Assembly (NCBI GenBank): GCA_903841915.1
Contig: CAIMKO010000181.1
Coordinates: forward strand, 1 to 5,936
Length of the DNA stretch: 5,936 nt
Reading direction: 5' to 3'
Source of the DNA: an uncultured Chitinophagaceae bacterium
GTDB lineage: Bacteria; Bacteroidota; Bacteroidia; Chitinophagales; Chitinophagaceae
The notes beneath the pieces were generated by a model. That model saw nothing but the letters and a program-made list of their open reading frames with translations, had not been told where the DNA came from and did not search any database. Within the stretch, counting starts at the first letter, position 1, and every line of letters starts with the position of its first letter. Below, one piece after another: positions 1 through 4,728 of this stretch. The translations under genes were made by a program, and so were the position numbers.

Positions 1-14
1 ATAATTGCTTCAAT

Positions 15-59
15 TCATGCTTCGAGAGCCCTGTCTGCCGACAGGCAGGCACAGCATGA
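15..59 (+). repeat. REP-like palindromic element, copy A, with nested palindrome
   Basis: Outer arms TCATGCT (15-21) and AGCATGA (53-59) are perfectly complementary over 7 bases. Between them are the core TTCGAGAGCC (21-30) and a second nested palindrome. The nested part can fold two ways: CCTGTC (30-35) with GACAGG (40-45), or CTGCC (35-39) with GGCAG (44-48). Elements with the pattern CATGCTTCGA...AGCATGAC recur between genes in many Bacteroidota genomes; that is from memory and was not searched here. It lies beyond the 3' end of the leftward glutamine amidotransferase gene. The repeat family assignment is inferred; the complementarity is directly visible. Confidence 0.6.
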
Positions 60-64
60 CATTA

Positions 65-95
65 ATCATAAAAAGTCCGTTGCCAATTTTATGAT
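65..95. repeat. 9-bp perfect inverted repeat, possible bidirectional terminator
   Basis: ATCATAAAA (65-73) and TTTTATGAT (87-95) are exact reverse complements separated by a 13-base loop. Pairing can extend outward as TGAC (57-60) with GTCA (96-99) across a 4-base bulge, linking the two flanking REP-like copies. It lies 44 bases past the stop codon of the leftward amidotransferase gene, so it could help end that transcript. However, it is AT-rich, has a large loop and has no separate U-tract after the stem. A structural role inside the repeat doublet is equally possible. Confidence 0.5.
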
Positions 96-98
96 GTC

Positions 99-119
99 AC
101 GTTGAGCTTGTCGAAACGT
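99..119 (-). repeat. REP-like palindromic element, copy B, inverted relative to copy A
   Basis: Arms ACGTT (99-103) and AACGT (115-119) pair perfectly around GAGCTTGTCGA. Read on the minus strand it gives TTTCGACAAGCTC followed by AACGTGACAT. This aligns with copy A through the shared TTCGA, AGC and TGACAT blocks, but the stem bases differ. The motif TTCGACAAGCTCA is one I know as a frequently recurring intergenic sequence in bacterial genomes; copy number here was not tested. Confidence 0.5.
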
Positions 120-138
120 TGTTTGTGAAAATGTATGA

Positions 139-978
139 TCAGTATTCTACCAATTCGCCTACTGCCTGGTTGAGAAAATTGGGCAGGATATGGTTGTAAG
201 TGTACATGATCTTATCAGGATCCTGTAATTGTTCGAGCATGCTTTTCCATTTTTCTTCACCGTGATTTTCAATCACGTTCTTCTTTTTATCATCGCGTTG
301 CAGGTACATGCTCATACCGATGGCATCTGCTTCGGGATGAAATTGTGTGCCAATGACATAATCATTGAAACGGATACTCATGATAGCCCTTTCATATGGC
401 ACATGCGGCCTGTTCTTCTCAATGGATAAGATCTTTGCACCCATTTCCCTTAACTTGTTGTGATTTGGTTCTATCACTTGGTAATCCCTGCTGTCAACAC
501 TATAAAAGGGATCTTTCAATCCTTCGAAAATGGTTTCCTCTTTTCCTTCCTGCAACATGTGAATAGGGAATACACCAAATGATGTGGAGTTCCTTTTACA
601 TACAGTCGCAATTTGAAAATGCCTGCATACCAATTGAAAACTATGGCAGATCAGGAAAACATGTTTTTTATTGGTGTTTGAAGGATCCGTATTCCATTTT
701 TCAAGCGCATCAAACCATTTAAAATAGGCATTATCCCAATCACTGCCCTCGGTTTCCAAGGGAGAACCTGGACCGCCTGAAGAAATAAAAATATCGTATG
801 AAAGATCGGGAATTTCAATGCTGCGGCGTACATCAAATTCATCGAACAGTACATTCAGATTATGTACTTCGCCCCACTGATTAATGATCTCACGAATACA
901 ACGCATTCCCTGATTCTCTGCACCTTCATACAAATCGAGAATGGCAATGCGTATTTGTTTATTCTCTGTCAAATCCAT
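139..978 (-). CDS. Stand-alone class I glutamine amidotransferase domain protein
   Basis: A 279-residue cytoplasmic protein consisting essentially of one class I (triad) glutamine amidotransferase fold, the module that hydrolyses glutamine and passes ammonia to a synthase partner. Visible features are the opening strand IRIAILDLYEG (about 9-19), an oxyanion-type loop SSGGPGS (66-72), a putative nucleophile Cys111 in LICHSFQ, and the His/Glu pair of the triad in TQFHPEAD (His214, Glu216). All three catalytic residues are therefore present. The nucleophile elbow is unusual: family members normally have G-x-C-x-G-x-Q, but here both glycines are replaced (Leu109, Ser113) while Gln115 is kept. No synthetase domain is fused and no biosynthetic partner lies beside it, so the acceptor of the ammonia is unknown. 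It could also act as a gamma-glutamyl hydrolase-type enzyme. ATG at 978 leaves the first strand intact and lies 7 bases after a TAnnTTTG box. Confidence 0.88.
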   Translation of the reverse strand: MDLTENKQIRIAILDLYEGAENQGMRCIREIINQWGEVHNLNVLFDEFDVRRSIEIPDLSYDIFISSGGPGSPLETEGSDWDNAYFKWFDALEKWNTDPSNTNKKHVFLICHSFQLVCRHFQIATVCKRNSTSFGVFPIHMLQEGKEETIFEGLKDPFYSVDSRDYQVIEPNHNKLREMGAKILSIEKNRPHVPYERAIMSIRFNDYVIGTQFHPEADAIGMSMYLQRDDKKKNVIENHGEEKWKSMLEQLQDPDKIMYTYNHILPNFLNQAVGELVEY

Positions 979-985
979 AAGGACG

Positions 986-1012
986 CAAACATAAGAATTT
1001 TACAATAGGCAA
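986..1012 (-). promoter_or_regulatory. Bacteroidota-type promoter of the amidotransferase gene
   Basis: On the minus strand, TATGTTTG (993 to 986) matches the Bacteroidota -7 consensus TAnnTTTG exactly. A TTG (1012 to 1010) lies 16 bases upstream as a weak -33 element, slightly closer than usual. Only seven bases separate the box from the ATG at 978, so transcription would begin almost at the start codon and the mRNA would be nearly leaderless. The sequence match is direct; the start site is inferred. Confidence 0.55.
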
Positions 1013-1031
1013 CACTATGGCCAGGAAAATT

Positions 1032-1053
1032 ATCTACCGAATATTCGGGAGAT
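1032..1053. promoter_or_regulatory. 22-bp near-perfect palindrome, candidate operator
   Basis: CCGAATATTCGG (1037-1048) is a perfect 12-bp palindrome. Outside one mismatched pair (1036/1049), ATCT (1032-1035) pairs with AGAT (1050-1053), so 10 of 11 base pairs are symmetric. It lies in the divergent gap, upstream of the amidotransferase promoter and about 50 bases before the lipoprotein start. This size and symmetry suit a dimeric helix-turn-helix regulator. No regulator gene is in view, so the function is inferred. Confidence 0.45.
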
Positions 1054-1102
1054 GTAAATAGATATTCACAAACTATTTTTAAATTCTTAAACCTAACAAA
1101 AC

Positions 1103-2131
1103 ATGAAAAATAAATTGCTTATACTGACTTCATTGTCTGTGCTGACGTGTTTTCTGTTTTCCAGCATCGGTTGCAGTACAAAAAAAGACGATGTTACTAC
1201 ACCGGCAGGGCCTAATGAAGCATCCTCTTTTACTTTCTCACCGATCGATGTGTCCAATATCAAATTTAATTATTCGCTGGGATGGATCAATCCGCCGGCA
1301 CACATTATCCCAACAGATCATGTATATATTCATTATAACAATCCAAGTACAACTGCCGGGTTGCCTTTAATAGCACCGGGCGGAGGGCTGGTACAAAAAA
1401 TTTTAATTGTGCCCAACCTTAGTGTGAATGAGTGTAAAGTTTGGATACAAATGAATCCGCTTTTTACATATTATTTAGATCATGTATTATTGAATAATAC
1501 TATTAAAGAAGGAGTTGCCATCAAAGCCGGACAAGTAATTGGCACAACTGGACTGGGTGATAGTTTTGATCTTGGCGTAATTGATAGTACTGTTACAATC
1601 CCTTTTGCAAACCCTGCACGTCACGGATGGCAAACCATTCATTGCGGCAAGCCCTATAGTTATTTTACTGAGCCTCTGAGATCGCAGATGTATGCCTTGG
1701 TAGATAGAGAAGGTTCTGAAAAAGATGGTTGGGTAAATGTGGATGTGCCTAAAACATTATCGGGAAATTGGTTCTTGGATGGACCGACTTTTTACACAGA
1801 TGGCGGCGATTGGGATAAAGAACTTGCATTTGCTTATGATATTCAACATCCATCAAAAGTGCAAATTGCTTTAGGTGGTGTTATCGGTCCGGCAGGTAAA
1901 TGGTATCCTCAAATTGGTGCTTTACTTCCTTCACAAGTAACAGTTTCTACCGGAAAAGTAGCTTATCAACTTTGGTCATTGGATCCGGTAACACAAGCCA
2001 TCAACACCGAACAAAAGGGCCTGATGATCGTGCAAATGATCGATGATACGCATATTAAAGTAGAAATGTTTGCTGATGTAAAAATTGCAGATGCATCTTT
2101 TACCGCAAATGCAAAAATTTATGCTCGATAA
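1103..2131 (+). CDS. Probable surface-exposed lipoprotein with possible degenerate M23/LytM-like barrel
   Basis: A 342-residue exported lipoprotein. A lysine-containing start and hydrophobic core (residues 1-20) lead to the lipobox SIGC, with Cys24 as the lipidation site. CSTKKDD follows at once and resembles the lysine-plus-acidic export signal that sends Bacteroidota lipoproteins to the cell surface. Residues 64-78 carry PPAHIIPTDHVYIHY. Residues 134-150 read IKEGVAIKAGQVIGTTG, which strongly recalls the V-K-x-G-D-x-V-x-x-G-Q-x-I-G strand-turn of M23 peptidases. The HxH zinc motif expected afterwards appears as FDLGVID (155-161), so the zinc site looks lost and the domain is probably structural or binding. 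The C-terminal part (about 215-342), beginning LSGNWF, is beta-rich and unrecognised. Homology to M23 is inferred from motif resemblance only; a lipoyl-like barrel is an alternative. No Shine-Dalgarno site is seen. Its neighbours do not indicate a substrate. Confidence 0.8.
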   Translation: MKNKLLILTSLSVLTCFLFSSIGCSTKKDDVTTPAGPNEASSFTFSPIDVSNIKFNYSLGWINPPAHIIPTDHVYIHYNNPSTTAGLPLIAPGGGLVQKILIVPNLSVNECKVWIQMNPLFTYYLDHVLLNNTIKEGVAIKAGQVIGTTGLGDSFDLGVIDSTVTIPFANPARHGWQTIHCGKPYSYFTEPLRSQMYALVDREGSEKDGWVNVDVPKTLSGNWFLDGPTFYTDGGDWDKELAFAYDIQHPSKVQIALGGVIGPAGKWYPQIGALLPSQVTVSTGKVAYQLWSLDPVTQAINTEQKGLMIVQMIDDTHIKVEMFADVKIADASFTANAKIYAR

Positions 2132-2191
2132 AAAAGCAACCACTACTGAAATAAATACGGTAACAATTTTTGTATGAAGCCAATTTATGTT

Positions 2192-3310
2192 TTACAAATA
2201 ACTCAAATTTGTTTTGGGTGTTAAAGCCAGTAATGTTTCATACATGAGTTGGATGGTATTTTCGATATCACTCTTGTGCAACATTTCGACTGTTGTGTGC
2301 ATGTATCGCAGTGGTATAGAAATTAAAACACTTGGACAACCATCATTGGCATAAGCAAAACTATCCGTATCAGTTCCGGTGCTGCGGCTAACGGTGCGCA
2401 TCTGTAAAGGGATCTTTTTCTTCTCGGCAATATCCTGCACAAAACTCAATAATTTATTGTGCACTGCAGGGCCGTAAGTAGGGGAAGGGCCTTTGCCACA
2501 AGCAACGTCACCTTCTATTATTTTACTGATCATCGGGGTTTGTGTATCATGTGTTACATCGGTGATGATGGCTACATCAGGCTTGATTCTTCTTGCGATC
2601 ATTTCAGCACCACGCAGGCCGATTTCTTCCTGCACTGCATTCACGATGTATAAACCAAAAGGCAGTTTCTTTTTATTTTCTTTTAAGAGCCTGGCTACTT
2701 CTGCGATCATGAAACCACCTATGCGGTTATCGAAAGCACGTGCGATCAAATAGTCATAGGCCAGTTCATCATACCCTTCTTCATAAGTAACAACTGAACC
2801 TATATGAATGCCCAATGCTTCCACTTCTTTTTTTGTTCTGGCACCGCAATCAAGAAAAAGATTATCAACTTTTGGTGCTTGTTCTTTTTGATCGCCACTG
2901 CTCATACGAGTGTGAATAGCAGGCCAACCAAATACAGCTTTTACAGTTCCTTTTTTACCATGGATCAAAACACGTTTTGCAGGAGCGATCTGATGGTCTA
3001 CACCACCATTCCTTTTCAGATAAATAAATCCCTGATCGGTAATATAGTTTACAAACCAGCTGATCTCATCGGCATGCGCTTCTATCACTACTTTAAATGT
3101 TGCTGTTGGATTGATCACTCCGACAGCTGTTCCATAAGGGTCGGTGAAATGTGTATCAACCAGGGGTTTTAAGTATTCTAACCACACTTTTTGTCCGCTG
3201 CTCTCAAAGCCAACAGGAGAAGGCGTGTTCATATATTTTTTCAAAAATGCATAAGACGCATCAGTAAGAATGGATTTGCTTTTTGCTTTTGTTGTTTTTG
3301 CTTTTGCCAT
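2192..3310 (-). CDS. M42 family metallo-aminopeptidase (FrvX/TET-like)
   Basis: A 372-residue cytoplasmic dinuclear metal aminopeptidase of family M42, whose members usually form large tetrahedral dodecamers that trim short peptides; some members are cellulases or deblocking enzymes. All expected active-site residues are visible: His79 and Asp81 in EAHADEI, the bridging Asp194 in RAFDNRIGG, the Glu228-Glu229 pair in NAVQEEIGLRGA, Asp251 in IITDVTHD, and the last ligand His338 in PLRYMHTTVEM. The length is typical, perhaps slightly long because of a lysine-rich N-terminus (MAKAKTTKAKSK) before the usual start of the fold near SYAFLKKYMN. ATG at 3310 lies 10 bases after the stop of the UbiA-like gene with no recognisable ribosome-binding site, so it is probably the last gene of the three-gene operon. 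The substrate is not evident from the sequence. Confidence 0.95.
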   Translation of the reverse strand: MAKAKTTKAKSKSILTDASYAFLKKYMNTPSPVGFESSGQKVWLEYLKPLVDTHFTDPYGTAVGVINPTATFKVVIEAHADEISWFVNYITDQGFIYLKRNGGVDHQIAPAKRVLIHGKKGTVKAVFGWPAIHTRMSSGDQKEQAPKVDNLFLDCGARTKKEVEALGIHIGSVVTYEEGYDELAYDYLIARAFDNRIGGFMIAEVARLLKENKKKLPFGLYIVNAVQEEIGLRGAEMIARRIKPDVAIITDVTHDTQTPMISKIIEGDVACGKGPSPTYGPAVHNKLLSFVQDIAEKKKIPLQMRTVSRSTGTDTDSFAYANDGCPSVLISIPLRYMHTTVEMLHKSDIENTIQLMYETLLALTPKTNLSYL

Positions 3311-3320
3311 GATTCGTTAT

Positions 3321-4226
3321 TTAAAAAATTGTAAAACTGATGATCCCGCAGAGGGCTTTCACCAACATTAGTCCGTCAATGATTGCAAGGTAATAGAGAA
3401 TGCTTTTACGTTGGTACATTGACCATGCAACAGTTATCAACAAAATGAAAGGAATGGTATTGATAACAATCCGGATTGCCGGGAAATGATGGCTGATGGT
3501 ATAAACAAGAAAAGTGCCTAAGCCAATGATGCATAAGGGGATCATGATATAATAAATGGTCTTTCTCAAGCCTATCCTTACAACAAATGTTTTCAATTGC
3601 TGATTATAATCGTAGGCGAAATCCTTTATGTCGAACATGATACAAAGCACCGTGATGAACATGAAATTCTTCACTAACAGCAAAAAGCCAAATAAGGTGA
3701 TTCCATACGCTTCATTACTTTCAATGGCATGAAACAATACGGGATAAACGGTTACCATTCCGCCCCATACAAATCCGATCACAAAAGGTTTCATCCATCC
3801 GTTATTGCGCAGGTTATATTTTTTGAACTGAAAGGATTCTATGCCATAATAAAGAATTGCGACCAAAGGGAATAACAGTATCAATAGCCATTGTAGGGCT
3901 GGCATTTGTATTAGTTTCTGCCAGATATGGATACACACAAAAAATGCTGCAATGATCATAATGATCGTCAAGAATAATTGTGAGCGAATCATCATTTGTC
4001 TGTTATTTAAATACCAGACAGACCTTTTATTATTTTTATCCGCCGTAGTTACTCCGATATATGCTTTTGTATAATAAATGATGGTTGCTGCAAACAACAG
4101 TATATAATACCAAAATGGATTAAGTGGAGAGGATTGTTGAATACTTGCTTCAAAGGAAAGTGCTACCGCACAAATGCCGTAGAAGTAATTTCCATAAAAA
4201 ATGAATGATGCAATTTTATTAAGCAA
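3321..4226 (-). CDS. UbiA-superfamily-like integral membrane protein, first Asp motif missing
   Basis: A 301-residue, strongly hydrophobic protein with about eight to nine predicted membrane segments, the size and layout of UbiA prenyltransferases. The best family mark is FDIKDFAYD (198-206), which has the D-x-x-D-x-x-x-D spacing of the second aspartate motif (Asp199, Asp202, Asp206) and is followed by LKTF (211-214), comparable to the IKT seen after this motif in UbiA enzymes. The first motif (N-D-x-x-D) expected after helix 2 is not present; that position reads YYTKAYIGVTTADKNNKRSVWY (51-72). The protein may therefore be a divergent or non-prenylating relative, and assignment to menaquinone or heme O synthesis is not justified. 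The start is TTG at 4226; the first ATG would be residue 78, too late. It is in the same reading frame as the preceding lipoprotein gene and is separated from it only by a TAA and one codon, suggesting translational coupling. Confidence 0.75.
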   Translation of the reverse strand: MLNKIASFIFYGNYFYGICAVALSFEASIQQSSPLNPFWYYILLFAATIIYYTKAYIGVTTADKNNKRSVWYLNNRQMMIRSQLFLTIIMIIAAFFVCIHIWQKLIQMPALQWLLILLFPLVAILYYGIESFQFKKYNLRNNGWMKPFVIGFVWGGMVTVYPVLFHAIESNEAYGITLFGFLLLVKNFMFITVLCIMFDIKDFAYDYNQQLKTFVVRIGLRKTIYYIMIPLCIIGLGTFLVYTISHHFPAIRIVINTIPFILLITVAWSMYQRKSILYYLAIIDGLMLVKALCGIISFTIF

Positions 4227-4229
4227 TGT

Positions 4230-4694
4230 TTATCTGTGTACGATGATGATGGTTGGTCCGCTGATAGTATCGCTGATATTTTTAGCCAGATCTTTTGCCC
4301 AGAATTTAAATACGCAGGTATCATTTTGATTGTTGCAAGCGGGTTCTTGCATGGAAGGATAGCCCAGATTAAATCCATACCCTAAACTCACTTCAAAAAC
4401 ACCCTTTAAATTTTTAGACTGCGGAAAAGCGGGGATACGATAACCACTCACGAAATCGCTCTTCTTGCAATTTTTGGTTACTTTCTGAACCCAAAGGGTA
4501 TCCTGTACATCGCCCTGAGCATCCGTAAATTCAATATTGAAAGTTAAAACCTGATTGGGGCTTAAAACCGTTGTATTCACACTTTTAAAAAAAAGTTGCG
4601 GTTTATCTGTATACTTGCTTTTGTTACAGGAATTTGTTATGACAGCAATAACAAATAGTATCAATATTTTTGCCTTCATAGCTTTCATATTCAT
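4230..4694 (-). CDS. Small lipoprotein of unknown function
   Basis: A 154-residue predicted lipoprotein. A basic, hydrophobic signal peptide (MKAKILILFVIAVITNSC) ends in lipobox TNSC with Cys23 as the lipidated residue. No K-plus-acidic surface-export signal follows the cysteine, so it may face the periplasm. The mature part looks like a single beta-sandwich: FNIEFTDAQGDVQDTLWV (52-69) has the acidic F-x-D-x-x-G-D turn seen in many Bacteroidota Ig/cadherin-like lipoproteins, and Cys76, Cys120 and Cys127 could allow a disulfide. I do not recognise a named family. Three in-frame ATGs (4694, 4688, 4679) are possible. A TAnnTTTG box ends only two bases before the first, which favours 4688 or 4679 if that box is the promoter. 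It is the first gene of a leftward operon with the UbiA-like and M42 genes. Confidence 0.75.
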   Translation of the reverse strand: MNMKAMKAKILILFVIAVITNSCNKSKYTDKPQLFFKSVNTTVLSPNQVLTFNIEFTDAQGDVQDTLWVQKVTKNCKKSDFVSGYRIPAFPQSKNLKGVFEVSLGYGFNLGYPSMQEPACNNQNDTCVFKFWAKDLAKNISDTISGPTIIIVHR

Positions 4695-4696
4695 TT

Positions 4697-4704
4697 CAAA
4701 TGTA
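4697..4704 (-). promoter_or_regulatory. TAnnTTTG box, candidate operon promoter
   Basis: On the minus strand, TACATTTG (4704 to 4697) matches the Bacteroidota -7 consensus exactly. No convincing -33 TTG lies at the normal distance; the nearest TTG is only 12 bases upstream. Transcription would start near 4689-4692, inside the longest version of the small lipoprotein gene. Either a downstream ATG is used or the box is fortuitous. If real, it drives the lipoprotein/UbiA-like/M42 cluster and its upstream region overlaps the start of the divergent LuxE-like gene. Confidence 0.4.
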
Positions 4705-4728
4705 GTTAAATCATTTCAACCCATTACT

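Noticed and set aside
229..429. Short plus-strand open frame
   Set aside because: Lies wholly antisense to the amidotransferase gene, whose motifs are convincing; no promoter or family resemblance.
1074..1081. TATTTTTA as a -7 box for the surface lipoprotein
   Set aside because: Differs from TAnnTTTG at the invariant G and no -33 element is evident; too weak to list.
2132..2191. Terminator between the convergent lipoprotein and M42 genes
   Set aside because: No clear GC-rich stem followed by a T-run was found on either strand in these 60 bases.
2459..3172. Three plus-strand open frames of 64-122 codons
   Set aside because: All are antisense to the M42 peptidase, which has every expected active-site residue; composition looks like reverse-strand shadow.
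4163..4378. 71-codon minus-strand open frame bridging two genes
   Set aside because: Overlaps the lipoprotein and UbiA-like genes in another frame and shows no family features.
4555..4728. Hydrophobic N-terminal extension of the LuxE-like protein suggesting a membrane anchor
   Set aside because: It is the antisense of the divergent lipoprotein gene; the signal is produced by the opposite strand of the signal peptide region.
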